Assembly: GCA_949288855.1 (NCBI GenBank)
Contig: CASELS010000004.1
Coordinates: 1-64,000, forward strand
From: an uncultured Collinsella sp.
GTDB lineage: Bacteria > Actinomycetota > Coriobacteriia > Coriobacteriales > Coriobacteriaceae
Reading direction: 5' to 3'
Length of the DNA: 64,000 nt
In this document: positions 8,365 to 16,874 of the stretch, in pieces
Position numbering within the stretch: position 1 is the first letter of the stretch
Layout: each line of letters starts with the position of its first letter
Made by a program: the position numbers and the translations under genes
The notes under the pieces: generated by a model
The model's database searches: none
The model's input: only the letters and a program-made list of their open reading frames with translations
What the model was told of the DNA's origin: nothing

Positions 8365-9789
8365 TTAATCAGTCACGGAGGGCAGCACCTGCACCGGGAA
8401 GGTAACCGTAATGCGCGTGCCGCAATCGGGCTCACTCTCGAGGTCGATGGTCGCGCCGTGGAAGGCGGCAGCGTGCTTGACAATGGCAAGACCAAGACCG
8501 GTGCCGCCGCGCGCCTTGGAGCGACTCTTGTCCACGCGGTAGAAGCGCTCAAAGATCTTTGCCTGCTCGTCGTGCGCGATACCGATACCGGTGTCCTCCA
8601 CGCGAATGAAGGGGCGTCCCTCGTCGATGCCGCACGAGAGCACCACCGAGCCACCGGGTCGGTTGTAGCGAATGGCGTTCGACGCCAGGTTGTAGGCAAG
8701 CTCGTCGAGCAAGCGCGGGACGCCGATCACCATGGCGGGATGCGCGTCCAAAAAGACCGCAACGTCCGATTTATGCGCAACGTGTTCAAGGCGCTGCTGT
8801 ACCGTCTCGAGCATACGCGGCAGATCGACGGGCTCGGTGGAGCCGAGCACGCTTGCCGCGTCGTTCGATTCAGAGCGCTCCGCCTCATCCAGATTCGACA
8901 GGGTGAGGATGTCATTCACGAGCGACGTCAAACGACCCGCCTCGCGGTAGATGCGGCTGCCAAAGTCCTTGATGTCCGCCTCGTCAACCACCATGTCAGA
9001 CGAGATGAGCTCCGCATAGCCAGAGATGGTCGTAAGCGGGGTCTTGAGCTCGTGCGTGATGTTGGCCGTGAACTCGCGGCGCATGCGATCGTTATCGGCA
9101 AGTACGCGCATCTGCTGCTTGAGCTCTTGTCGCTGGCTCTCGATTCGCTCGAGCATGGGGACCATCTCCGCGTAGGCAGCCTCCATGTTGCGCTTGGGGT
9201 GGTCGAGGTCGACGTCGAGCAAAGGCGCGATAATGGCACGCGACTCGCGGCGCGCCGCAAAGAACGATACGACGATCACCACGGCAGCGATGATGAGCAA
9301 GGGCCCTACAAACGACAGCAGAATGGAGAGCACGCCCGCCTGGGCCTGCGCGATACGCACCACCTGGCCGTTGCCGAGCAGCACCGCCTCGTAGAGCATG
9401 ACCTCGCCGAGCGTGGAGGAATCGCGTTCGTCGGAACCGTGGCCCGTCTCGCGCGCAGCGATGACCTCGGGGCGTTGCCCGTGGTTCTCCATCTGGCTCG
9501 CCGGTTCCTGATTGTCGTAGATGACGGTGCCGTCCTCCGCAATGAGGGTGAGACGCGTGTTGTCGATATCCACCCGTTCGAGCACCGCAATGTCGTTCAC
9601 GGTGCTGTCGAGCGCCGCCGCAACGATCTCCGCCTCGTCATGCAGCTCGCTGCGCGTGACCTGGGCGAGGTTGTTCTGCAAAAACGCCGAACCCACCACG
9701 GTAAAGACCGCAATCGCCGCAAACGCGACTACAAAGACCGTCCCAAAGACGCGTCTGGAAAGGGTGCGCTTGGATCCAAAGGGGCTCAT
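8365..9789 (-). CDS. Sensor histidine kinase, PhoR-like
   Basis: A 474-residue membrane sensor kinase, presumed partner of the PhoB-like regulator 24 bp upstream. TM helices at about 15-37 and 153-178 enclose a ~115-residue extracytoplasmic region. A HAMP-less linker leads to the H-box ITHELKTPLTTISGYAEL (phospho-acceptor His246), then the N-box (YNLASNAIRYN), VEDTGIGI, FERFYRVDKSR and GGTGLGLAIVKH of the HATPase domain. It is last in a minus-strand operon pstB-regulator-kinase, so phosphate limitation is the likely signal, by analogy with PhoR. That is context plus family, not proof. Confidence 0.9.
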   Translation of the reverse strand: MSPFGSKRTLSRRVFGTVFVVAFAAIAVFTVVGSAFLQNNLAQVTRSELHDEAEIVAAALDSTVNDIAVLERVDIDNTRLTLIAEDGTVIYDNQEPASQMENHGQRPEVIAARETGHGSDERDSSTLGEVMLYEAVLLGNGQVVRIAQAQAGVLSILLSFVGPLLIIAAVVIVVSFFAARRESRAIIAPLLDVDLDHPKRNMEAAYAEMVPMLERIESQRQELKQQMRVLADNDRMRREFTANITHELKTPLTTISGYAELISSDMVVDEADIKDFGSRIYREAGRLTSLVNDILTLSNLDEAERSESNDAASVLGSTEPVDLPRMLETVQQRLEHVAHKSDVAVFLDAHPAMVIGVPRLLDELAYNLASNAIRYNRPGGSVVLSCGIDEGRPFIRVEDTGIGIAHDEQAKIFERFYRVDKSRSKARGGTGLGLAIVKHAAAFHGATIDLESEPDCGTRITVTFPVQVLPSVTD

Positions 9790-9813
9790 GGGAAGACCGC
9801 CTGGCGCGCGGCG

Positions 9814-10494
9814 CTACTCTGCGCGGTCGGCAAAGCGGTAACCCACGCCGCGAACCGTCTCAATGCAGCCTGCATGATCGCCAAGCTTTTGGCGGAGCGT
9901 CTGCACATGGACATCGACCGTGCGCGAGCCGCCGTCAAAGTCCCAGCCCCACACGCTCTGCAGCAGGGCCTCGCGGCTAAAAACCACACCGGGCTTGCGC
10001 ATAAGGTACTCGAGCAGGTCAAACTCGCGCAGCGTCAGCTTGATCTCCTCGCCGTCGACCTTCACCTCGCGATGGCTGGGCGAAAGCACGATGCCGCCCG
10101 AGGAGAGCACGTCGGACACCTTCTTGGTCATACCGCCACGGCGCAGAAGCGCGCGGCAGCGGCTTGTGAGCTCCATAAGCGAGAAGGGCTTGGTGAGGTA
10201 ATCGTCCGCACCGCCGTCGAGGGCGACCACCTTGTCGAGCTCGGTATCCTTGGCGGTGAGCATCATGATGGGAACCGTGGAGGTCTCCTGGTCGGCGCGC
10301 AGGCGGCGCAGAATCTCCAGGCCGTCAGTGTCGGGGAGCATGATGTCGAGCAGCACAGCGTCAGGAACACGACGGGCCACCGCAGCTTTGAACTCGCTGT
10401 CAGAAGCGAAGCCCTCGGCCTCTATACCCTGCTGGTGCAGCGCGTAGAGCGTAAGACCGCGAATGTTGTCGTCGTCCTCGACGTAATAGATCAT
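9814..10494 (-). CDS. Response regulator, PhoB/OmpR family
   Basis: A 226-residue regulator: receiver domain 1-~115 with acidic pair EDDD at 6-9, phospho-acceptor Asp50 in LLDIMLP, Thr in MLTAK and Lys in LTKPF; then a winged-helix DNA-binding domain (LTLREFDLLEYLMRKPG, RTVDVHVQTLRQKLG, TVRGVGYRF). A start 14 codons further up is possible, but the ATG at 10494 has AGAGGA 8 nt upstream and gives a normal N-terminus (MIYYVEDDDNIRG). It sits 51 bp after pstB and 24 bp before its kinase. It probably controls pstB through the phased repeat at 11500-11516. Confidence 0.9.
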   Translation of the reverse strand: MIYYVEDDDNIRGLTLYALHQQGIEAEGFASDSEFKAAVARRVPDAVLLDIMLPDTDGLEILRRLRADQETSTVPIMMLTAKDTELDKVVALDGGADDYLTKPFSLMELTSRCRALLRRGGMTKKVSDVLSSGGIVLSPSHREVKVDGEEIKLTLREFDLLEYLMRKPGVVFSREALLQSVWGWDFDGGSRTVDVHVQTLRQKLGDHAGCIETVRGVGYRFADRAE

Positions 10495-10545
10495 CGTGCC
10501 ATCCTCTTCTCGTCTGCCGAGCGCCGTACCCGGCATGCTCCCATC

Positions 10546-11400
10546 TTACCCGAATCGGCCCGTCAGGTAATCCGCCGTGCGCTGGTCTTGCGGCGTGGCG
10601 AAGAGCTGCTCGGTGGGCGCGTGCTCCACGAGCTCACCCAAGAGGAAGAAGGCAACGGAGTCGGAGATGCGCGATGCCTGCTGCATGTTGTGGGTGACGA
10701 CAACGAGCGTGTAGTGCTCCTTGAGCTCAAGCGCGAGCTGCTCGACCATCTGGGTGGAGATGGGGTCGAGAGCGGAGGTGGGCTCGTCCATGAGGAGGAC
10801 CTCGGGGTGCACGGCGATGGCGCGCGCAATGCACAGACGCTGCTGCTGACCGCCCGAAAGACCCATGCCGGAGCTCTTGAGCTTATCCTTTACCTCGTCC
10901 CACAAGGCGGCGCGACGCAGTGACTCCTCAACAATGCCCTCGAGCTCGCTTTTGCTCTTGATGCCCATCCCGCGCGGGCCATAGGCAACGTTGTCGAAGA
11001 TGCTCATGGGGAAGGGGTTGGGGCGCTGAAACACCATACCCACGCGCTGGCGCAGGCGGGTGACGTTGTAGTCCTGGTAGATATCCTCGCCGTCGAGCTC
11101 GATCGTGCCTTCGATGCGGCATCCCTTGACGAGGTCGTTCATGCGGTTCAGCGTGCGCAGAAGCGTTGACTTGCCGCAGCCGGAGGGGCCGATGAACGAG
11201 GTCACCTCGCGGTCCCGGATGTCGATGGAGACGTTCTTGAGCGCATGGAAGTCGCCGTAGAACAGGTCGAGGTTTTGCACCGACAGGCGCACCGGATGCT
11301 CCGGCTTGGCATCGCCAGCTGCCGGGGGCACGACTTCGCCTCGCTCGCGCGCTGCCGCCGCCTCGACCTCTGCCGCCCAGCTCTGCTCAGCAGTATCCAC
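10546..11400 (-). CDS. pstB: Phosphate ABC transporter ATP-binding protein PstB
   Basis: The ATPase of the high-affinity phosphate importer, 284 aa. Walker A is GPSGCGKST, the signature LSGGQQQRL and Walker [12 protein letters not shown]. The PstB-type sequences [19 protein letters not shown] and [20 protein letters not shown] separate it from other ABC ATPases. The start is GTG at 11400, because GGAGG lies 7 nt upstream; a longer frame to 11571 has no such support. About 40 residues rich in Ala/Glu precede the ABC domain, an unusual N-terminal extension. The membrane subunits PstC/PstA, the binding protein PstS and PhoU are not next to it. Confidence 0.93.
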   Translation of the reverse strand: MDTAEQSWAAEVEAAAARERGEVVPPAAGDAKPEHPVRLSVQNLDLFYGDFHALKNVSIDIRDREVTSFIGPSGCGKSTLLRTLNRMNDLVKGCRIEGTIELDGEDIYQDYNVTRLRQRVGMVFQRPNPFPMSIFDNVAYGPRGMGIKSKSELEGIVEESLRRAALWDEVKDKLKSSGMGLSGGQQQRLCIARAIAVHPEVLLMDEPTSALDPISTQMVEQLALELKEHYTLVVVTHNMQQASRISDSVAFFLLGELVEHAPTEQLFATPQDQRTADYLTGRFG

Positions 11401-11737
11401 CTGAGTACCTCCAAACGTTATGCGCGCCAAAGGCGCCCATATCAAGCGTGATAGCTCGCTTGATGGTACGCGTCCGAGTTCAGGCAGCTGAAAGAGACAT
11501 GTTAGGGAAGTGTAAGGCACACCGCACGTGAGGCGCTCATTTGGGGACGGGGTCAAAATATGCAACCGCATCAGCGTCTGGCCTGAGCTATACTGGTGCG
11601 GACTCGCCGCGCATGCGACGCGCGGTCCCTGCGACAGATTGGTTCACGAGGTTGCGTATCCGCTAGACATCTCTCACCTGTTCCCCAAGCGTTCGGCGCA
11701 CCCTCTCGGTGCGCGGCGCCCACGTTAGGAGATGCCC
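11401..11737. other. Divergent intergenic region between pstB and the ABC-F gene
   Basis: These 337 bp hold the Pho-box-like repeat at 11500-11516 and a TATACT -10-like hexamer on the plus strand at 11589-11594 without a good -35 at normal spacing. Nothing else is recognised. Confidence 0.5.
11500..11516 (-). promoter_or_regulatory. Candidate Pho-box-like direct repeat upstream of pstB
   Basis: On the minus strand CTTACA and CTAACA are spaced by exactly 11 bp (plus strand TGTTAG-ggaag-TGTAAG), 100-116 bp before the pstB start codon. OmpR/PhoP-family regulators bind such one-turn direct repeats, and TTAACA-like hexamers are the Gram-positive Pho-box theme. It fits autoregulation of pstB-phoBR. 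Only two repeats are visible, so support is moderate. Confidence 0.4.
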
Positions 11738-13216
11738 ATGCAACTCGTGCTTTCCCATATCACCTACACCTATCCCGCCGCTCCCACTCCCCTTTTGCAA
11801 GACGTGTCGGTCACCTTCCCCCGCGGTTGGACGGGGTTATTGGGCGACAACGGCTGCGGCAAGACAACGCTCGCACGCATTGCCACCGGCGAGATTGCGC
11901 CCGAGCACGGAAGCGTAACCGCGGGGCTCGTCTCGGTGCTCTGCGCGCAGGAGGTCGATGACGAGCCAGACGGGCTCCTCGATTTTGCCGCCGACTATGG
12001 GCGCGAGGCACGCGAGCTGCGCGAGATCTTTAGGATCGAAGACGATATGCCCTGGCGCTTTGCCGAGCTATCCTGCGGCGAGCGCAAGAAACTCCAGATT
12101 GCCGTGGCGCTTTGGCGCCGGCCCGACGTGCTTGTGGCAGACGAGCCGACCAACCACCTCGACGGCGACGCCCGCGAAGAGCTTGCCCGGGCACTCGCGC
12201 GCTTTCGGGGCATCGGCATCTTGGTAAGCCACGACCGCGCCCTTCTGGATGCGCTCGCCGAGCGGTGCGTCTCGTTTGAAGATGGCGGTATCGTCGTGAG
12301 ACCGGGCGGCTACACGGCGGCGCATGCCCAGGCGGCGCTCGAGCGCGAGAGCCTCACCCGAGAACGCAAGAGCGCCAAGGACGAGCTCGTCCGCCTAGCG
12401 CAGGAGCGCGACCGCCGCGAGCATGAGGCGGCGCGCGCGGACGCGCGGCGCAGCAAGCGCAAGATCGACCCAAAGGACAAGTCGGCAAAAGCCAAAATCG
12501 ACCTTGCAATCTTCACCGGACAAGACGGCGCCCGCGGGCGCCTCTCCGCCCAGATGGGGGCACGTATGGAGGCCGCGCAAAAACGGGTTGCCGCGGCGTA
12601 CGTGGCCAAGCGCTACGACGGCGACCTCTGGCTCGACGCCCGCCCGTGCCCGCGTAAAACCCTCGTGCACATCGCGCCCACGGACATCCCCTGCGGCCCG
12701 GGCACGCTCGCAGTCCCCGAGCTCTTTGTAGGCAACACCGACCACATTGCCATCGTGGGACCCAACGGCGCTGGCAAGTCGACGCTTCTTTCGCACATCC
12801 GCACGCTCCTTGCGCCGGACCTCACCGTGCTCGATATTCCGCAGGAGCCAACACCCGCGGAGCGCGAGCGTGTGCTCGAGGGCATCCGGGCGCTCTCCCC
12901 TGCCGCGCGCGGTCAGGTGCTCTCGACCGTAGCGCAGCTCAACTCTGACCCCGACCGCATCCTCACGGGCGCGCGCACGAGTCCCGGCGAGCTGCGCAAG
13001 CTTATACTCGCTGCGGGAATGCTCAACCACCCCGTCCTCATCATCATGGACGAGCCGACCAACCACCTTGACCTGCACTCAACTGAGGCGCTCGAGCGGG
13101 CACTCGCCGCCTATCCCGGCGCGCTTTTACTGGTAAGCCATGACCGGGCGTTTCTTAACGCTTGCACCACACGCACATGGGAGGTCCGCGCGGGCCGGGT
13201 GCGCGAGGGGCGCTAA
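11738..13216 (+). CDS. ABC-F family ATPase
   Basis: Two ABC cassettes in one soluble 492-residue chain with no membrane segments, as in ABC-F ribosome-associated ATPases (translation factors or ribosome-protection proteins). Cassette 1 has Walker A GDNGCGKTT, signature LSCGERKKL and DEPTNHLD; cassette 2 has GPNGAGKST, a weakened signature (SPGELRKL) and again DEPTNHLD. The linker around 205-260 is rich in Arg/Lys/Glu, as expected for the P-site-tRNA interaction motif region, but short. An ATG at 11732 abuts the TTAGGAG ribosome binding site, so the ATG at 11738 is preferred. The stop codon overlaps that of the convergent hydrolase gene. Resistance versus housekeeping role cannot be told from sequence alone. 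Confidence 0.9.
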   Translation: MQLVLSHITYTYPAAPTPLLQDVSVTFPRGWTGLLGDNGCGKTTLARIATGEIAPEHGSVTAGLVSVLCAQEVDDEPDGLLDFAADYGREARELREIFRIEDDMPWRFAELSCGERKKLQIAVALWRRPDVLVADEPTNHLDGDAREELARALARFRGIGILVSHDRALLDALAERCVSFEDGGIVVRPGGYTAAHAQAALERESLTRERKSAKDELVRLAQERDRREHEAARADARRSKRKIDPKDKSAKAKIDLAIFTGQDGARGRLSAQMGARMEAAQKRVAAAYVAKRYDGDLWLDARPCPRKTLVHIAPTDIPCGPGTLAVPELFVGNTDHIAIVGPNGAGKSTLLSHIRTLLAPDLTVLDIPQEPTPAERERVLEGIRALSPAARGQVLSTVAQLNSDPDRILTGARTSPGELRKLILAAGMLNHPVLIIMDEPTNHLDLHSTEALERALAAYPGALLLVSHDRAFLNACTTRTWEVRAGRVREGR

Positions 13217-14370
13217 CCCATCCAGTCGAAGAGGGCGCTTGCCACATCCTGCCCGACGCGGCGGGCCACGATACCGGCGAGGTTGCCAAACTCCTGCGTG
13301 AGCAGATCCCGCTCGTCGGGATCGAGCTCGCGCAGGGCCCGCGCCGCCGCACGGCCGAGCTCTGGCCCACCCGCAAAAATCTCCACCGCGCTTTTGGCTC
13401 CACTCACGGCAATAGCGGTAAAAAACGCCTCCACCACCTGTTCCTTGCGGGCGTCGTCCATACTCGCGAGCCACTCGGCAGCTACCGCACGGAGCGCCTG
13501 CGAGGCGTCGTTCACTCGCTCACGCGCCACAAAGTCCTCGCCGTAGGTCTCCCACGAGAAGACGGAATGCTCGTCGAGCCCCGCGGCAAAGCTCTCCACG
13601 CAGCGCTCGCCGCCATGGTGCTCGAGCAGCATCCCCACGATAGAGTCCTGCGGCACGATACGCGTAATGCGCCCCTCAAGCGGACGGTAAGCGTCCTCGT
13701 CAAACGCCCCCGCTTTGAACCCCGGCGCATCCAGCGCCCACACATGCTCGATGCGGGACTGCACCTTGGGCGCGGCGGTAAGCGCGGCAAAAAGCGCAAG
13801 GTTGCCGCCCTTGGAGTGGCCGCACACCACAAGGGGGCAGGGCAGGTGCGCTGCCATGGTATCCAGATAGGAGCGCGCAAGGCGCTGCGCGCGCACCACG
13901 GGCTTGTAGGTCATGTCAAAGTTCTCGCGCCAGCCGCAAAATGAGGTATCGGTTCCACGGAAGGCAATGAACGCCAGGCTATCGCGCCACAGATACGTCG
14001 TCGCGGAGAACTGCGTATGCGTTGTCTCGTCAAAGGTCGCCTTGTAGCCTATGAGCCGCATGTCGCGAAAGCGCGGACTCGCGATGAGGGCAAAGAGGAG
14101 TTTCTTGAGGTCCTCGGGCACAAACCCCGTGAACATCGTGTCGAAGCGCTCGGCACGCGCCAGGTCCTCAAACCGGGCGGCGCGCAGCGCGGCGGGCGCC
14201 ACCAGCGTGCGCAGCCGCGAGAGCGCGGCAGGCGTGCGCGGGACAGAAGGCACTATGCCCGCCCCGTCGATCATGGCGGCCTGCGAGAATATGGCCGCGT
14301 CGATGACATTCACCGGCCGCTCGTCAAACGAGGCGAGCTCGTAGCCGAGATATTCAAAGACGTTCGCCAC
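13213..14370 (-). CDS. DUF2974 (Mbeg1-like) alpha/beta hydrolase
   Basis: A 385-residue cytosolic lipase-like hydrolase. The nucleophile elbow VVCGHSKGGNLALF puts the catalytic Ser at 186; FIAFRGTD matches the lipase-class-3-like oxyanion strand, and the N-terminus MANVFEYLGYELASFDERP is characteristic of the family. I start it at GTG 14370 (GAAAGG 9 nt upstream); the frame extends to 14496, but that part overlaps the end of the kinase gene. It follows the VanRS-like pair by 76 bp in the same direction and may be the target or output of that system. Substrate unknown. Its last 4 bp overlap the convergent ABC-F gene. Confidence 0.85.
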   Translation of the reverse strand: MANVFEYLGYELASFDERPVNVIDAAIFSQAAMIDGAGIVPSVPRTPAALSRLRTLVAPAALRAARFEDLARAERFDTMFTGFVPEDLKKLLFALIASPRFRDMRLIGYKATFDETTHTQFSATTYLWRDSLAFIAFRGTDTSFCGWRENFDMTYKPVVRAQRLARSYLDTMAAHLPCPLVVCGHSKGGNLALFAALTAAPKVQSRIEHVWALDAPGFKAGAFDEDAYRPLEGRITRIVPQDSIVGMLLEHHGGERCVESFAAGLDEHSVFSWETYGEDFVARERVNDASQALRAVAAEWLASMDDARKEQVVEAFFTAIAVSGAKSAVEIFAGGPELGRAAARALRELDPDERDLLTQEFGNLAGIVARRVGQDVASALFDWMG

Positions 14371-14446
14371 CGACGGGGACCTTTCGATAAACACCGTGCA
14401 CTTGTAGCCGCTTGTACCCAAACACGCGCCGGCAGATGCAGTGGCG

Positions 14447-16012
14447 CTATGCCGGCAGGACGATGATAAACACGGTATGCTCGGGCGACGATTCACAGGA
14501 GATGGTGCCGCCGTGCGCCGTCACGATCTCCTTGGCAATGGCGAGCCCCAGACCGGCCCCGCCGTGGTTGGTGGCACGCGCGGCATCAAGACGATAGAAC
14601 TTCTCGAAGATCACCTTGAGCTTGGGGGCGGGAATGGGGTCGCCCTGGTTCTCAAAGCGAATCTCAACCGGCCCCTCGGCATGAGCGGCCGCGGCGGCAT
14701 CGCCCGACGGCTGAGAGGCGGAAGCCGCAGCCAACGATGTACCCAGGCGACGGGCGCTCACGCGAATCGTCGAGCCCTCGTAGCTGTAGGCGATGGCGTT
14801 TTTCATGACGTTGTTGAACACGCGCGCCATCTTGTCCGCATCGACCAGCACCGAGAGCCCCTCCGGCACATCGACCTCGGCATCCTTGTTCTGGGCGGAA
14901 AGCGTTGGGTAGAACTCGTCCACCACCTGTGCGAGCAAAAGCGAGAGGTCCACGTAGCCGCGCGTGAGCACCATATCGTGGAAGTCGAAGCGCGTGATAT
15001 CGAAAAACTCCTCGATAAGGGCATCGAGGCGCCGCGCCTTCTCGAGCGCGATACCGCAGAAATGGGCACGCTGCTCAAGCGGCAGGTCGGGCGCTTCCTC
15101 GAGCAGCGAAAGATAGCCCACCACACTTGCGAGCGGCGTCTTGAGGTCGTGGGCGAGGTAGGTGACGAGGTCGTCTTTGCGGGCGGCATCGTCGCGCAAC
15201 GCCTGTTCCGCCTTGCGCTCGCGCTCGCGCACGCGGTTGACCGCACTCTCCACCTCGAGGAAGCTCCCGTCGAGCTCGTCCCAGTTGTCGCGATGCTCGA
15301 TCAGCCGGTCCACGATGTGCGCAGAGATAACGTGGTCGGCCTCCTCCTGCCCGCGGTCATAGCCGTAACGGTACATAGAGCGCCCGGCAAAGTACGCCCC
15401 GCACACGGCGACGGCAAGCAAAAAACCGCCGATCATGAACACGTGGTCGAGGCCAAAGACGATGGGGGCGGTCACGCTCTCTGAAACGATGAAACCCACC
15501 AGAAGCGTGGCGAGCCAGGCCGCCCCGCCCATGATGACGCAGCGGCGTACCGGCGGGAAGCGATCGATAAGCAGGTAGCCCAAAAAGAGCAGCACCACAA
15601 AAAGCAGCAGCTGATCGGGGCCGACCACCACAAGCAGCACCACAAAGAGCATGCAGATGGAAAACGCTCGGTTCCCCATGAGCGCGCTCAGATGCTCGAG
15701 CAGGGTCTTGGGGGCGAGCTCCTCGTCGGCACGATCGACAAATGACTCCGAGGCAGCGCCGCTTACCGGCGCCGCACCCACAGCCTGCGCATCGGCAGGG
15801 GATGCTGACGAGAGACGGGCAGGCGTATCGTCATCCCAAAACGGAGCCGCCCCGTCCGCCGTGACACGTTGCGCGGACGCCTCGCTTGGCGCGGGCGCTT
15901 CTGCCGGCGCATGCTCGTGCGCAGAGGCGCTGTCTGCACGCCGCGCCTCGCCCGTAACCGGATTCACCGGCGCGTGGGCCTCACGTCGGCCCGCCCAGAT
16001 CTTGTTCGCCAT
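14447..16012 (-). CDS. Sensor histidine kinase, VanS-like
   Basis: A 521-residue kinase with an unusual ~100-residue Ala/Pro-rich, probably disordered N-terminus, then four predicted membrane helices (about 116-132, 134-150, 160-178, 190-210) with almost no extracytoplasmic loops. The signal may therefore be sensed in the membrane. The H-box is YLAHDLKTPLASVVGYL (His288), followed by N-box VMKNAIAYS, FENQGDPIP, FEKFYRLD and GGAGLGLAIAK. An Ala-rich insert (ASASQPSGDAAAAAHA) interrupts the ATPase domain between the N and G1 boxes. GTG 16021 falls in the ribosome binding site; the ATG at 16012 is preferred. It follows its regulator by 42 bp. The VanS relation is by motif style only; no van resistance genes are nearby. 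Confidence 0.88.
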   Translation of the reverse strand: MANKIWAGRREAHAPVNPVTGEARRADSASAHEHAPAEAPAPSEASAQRVTADGAAPFWDDDTPARLSSASPADAQAVGAAPVSGAASESFVDRADEELAPKTLLEHLSALMGNRAFSICMLFVVLLVVVGPDQLLLFVVLLFLGYLLIDRFPPVRRCVIMGGAAWLATLLVGFIVSESVTAPIVFGLDHVFMIGGFLLAVAVCGAYFAGRSMYRYGYDRGQEEADHVISAHIVDRLIEHRDNWDELDGSFLEVESAVNRVRERERKAEQALRDDAARKDDLVTYLAHDLKTPLASVVGYLSLLEEAPDLPLEQRAHFCGIALEKARRLDALIEEFFDITRFDFHDMVLTRGYVDLSLLLAQVVDEFYPTLSAQNKDAEVDVPEGLSVLVDADKMARVFNNVMKNAIAYSYEGSTIRVSARRLGTSLAAASASQPSGDAAAAAHAEGPVEIRFENQGDPIPAPKLKVIFEKFYRLDAARATNHGGAGLGLAIAKEIVTAHGGTISCESSPEHTVFIIVLPA

Positions 16013-16054
16013 GCGCTGCACCCCCCGTCTCGCGCTAAGCGTCGCGTCGCTCGC

Positions 16055-16762
16055 CTATGCGTCGATGGTATACCCGACGCCCCAGATGTTGCGAATGAAA
16101 CGCGGATTGGCCGCGTCGTCGCCGATCTTCTCGCGCAGGTGGCGGATGTGCACCATGACGGTGTTGTTGGACCCCGCCATGAACTGCTCTTTCCACACTG
16201 CGGCAAAGAGCTCCTCCACGGGAACGACCTTGCCGCGGTGCTCCACCAGATACAGCAGAATCGCATACTCGAGCGGCGTGGTGCGCACGGGTTTTCCGTC
16301 CACCGTCACCTGGCGCGCGTCGCGGTTGATGGAAAGCCCGTTGACGTTTAGGACCGCCTCTTCTGCCTGGTCGCGCGTGCCGTAGCTTGTATAACGCCTG
16401 AGCTGCGCTTTGACGCGGGCAACAAGCTCCAGCGGCCTAAACGGCTTGACCACGTAGTCATCCGCCCCCAGCGAGAGCCCTTCGATCTTGTCGGACTGGG
16501 CGTCGCGCGCGGTGAGCATGATGACCGGATAGGTGTGGTTTGCGCGCACGGTGCGCAACAGCTCGAACCCGTCGATATCGGGCAGCATGATGTCGAGAAG
16601 GGCAAGATCGAAATCCTGCGTGAGGATGGCGCGAGCGGCGTCCGCCCCGTTATAGGCGAGCGTCACCTCGTATCCCTCGTTCTTGAGGTAGATTCCGACC
16701 AAATCGGTGATGGCGCGCTCGTCGTCGACGACAAGAACGCGCGGTGTGTGCTGAGTATTCAC
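16055..16762 (-). CDS. Response regulator, VanR/OmpR family
   Basis: A 235-residue receiver plus winged-helix protein: VVDDERA at 11-17, phospho-Asp57 in LLDIMLP, MLTARDAQSDKI, KPF, then the DNA-binding domain (TTPLEYAILLYLVEHRG, NTVMVHIRHLREKIGDD, IWGVGYTI). DAQSDKIEGLSLGADDYVVK is close to VanR-type receivers. The start is GTG at 16762, with GGAAGGAG 5 nt upstream. It is first in a regulator-kinase-hydrolase run, and repeats upstream (16804-16845) look like its own operator. Confidence 0.92.
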   Translation of the reverse strand: MNTQHTPRVLVVDDERAITDLVGIYLKNEGYEVTLAYNGADAARAILTQDFDLALLDIMLPDIDGFELLRTVRANHTYPVIMLTARDAQSDKIEGLSLGADDYVVKPFRPLELVARVKAQLRRYTSYGTRDQAEEAVLNVNGLSINRDARQVTVDGKPVRTTPLEYAILLYLVEHRGKVVPVEELFAAVWKEQFMAGSNNTVMVHIRHLREKIGDDAANPRFIRNIWGVGYTIDA

Positions 16763-16803
16763 GGGCACTCCTTCCCTGGCCCCCATTATGCCCAGACACC
16801 TTC

Positions 16804-16845
16804 TAACGCCCTACCGCGCAAGCGGAAATTAAGGGGGCGTTAAGG
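16804..16845. promoter_or_regulatory. Candidate operator upstream of the VanR-like regulator
   Basis: Two TTAAGG hexamers start at 16829 and 16840, exactly one helical turn apart, typical of OmpR-family sites. In addition TAACGCCC (16804-16811) and GGGCGTTA (16835-16842) form a perfect 8-bp inverted repeat. The site is 42-83 bp before the regulator start and just after the antiporter gene on the same strand. Confidence 0.4.
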
Positions 16846-16874
16846 CGCGACCACGAAAGCCCCACGCATGGGCA

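Noticed and set aside
8458-10923. Long open frame (821 codons) on the plus strand opposite kinase, regulator and pstB
   Set aside because: It is antisense to three clear genes, has no family features and exists because high-GC codons leave few stops on the opposite strand.
13213-16762. Vancomycin resistance locus suggested by VanRS-like genes
   Set aside because: No vanH, ligase, vanX or vanY gene is nearby; the similarity is to the general regulator family only.
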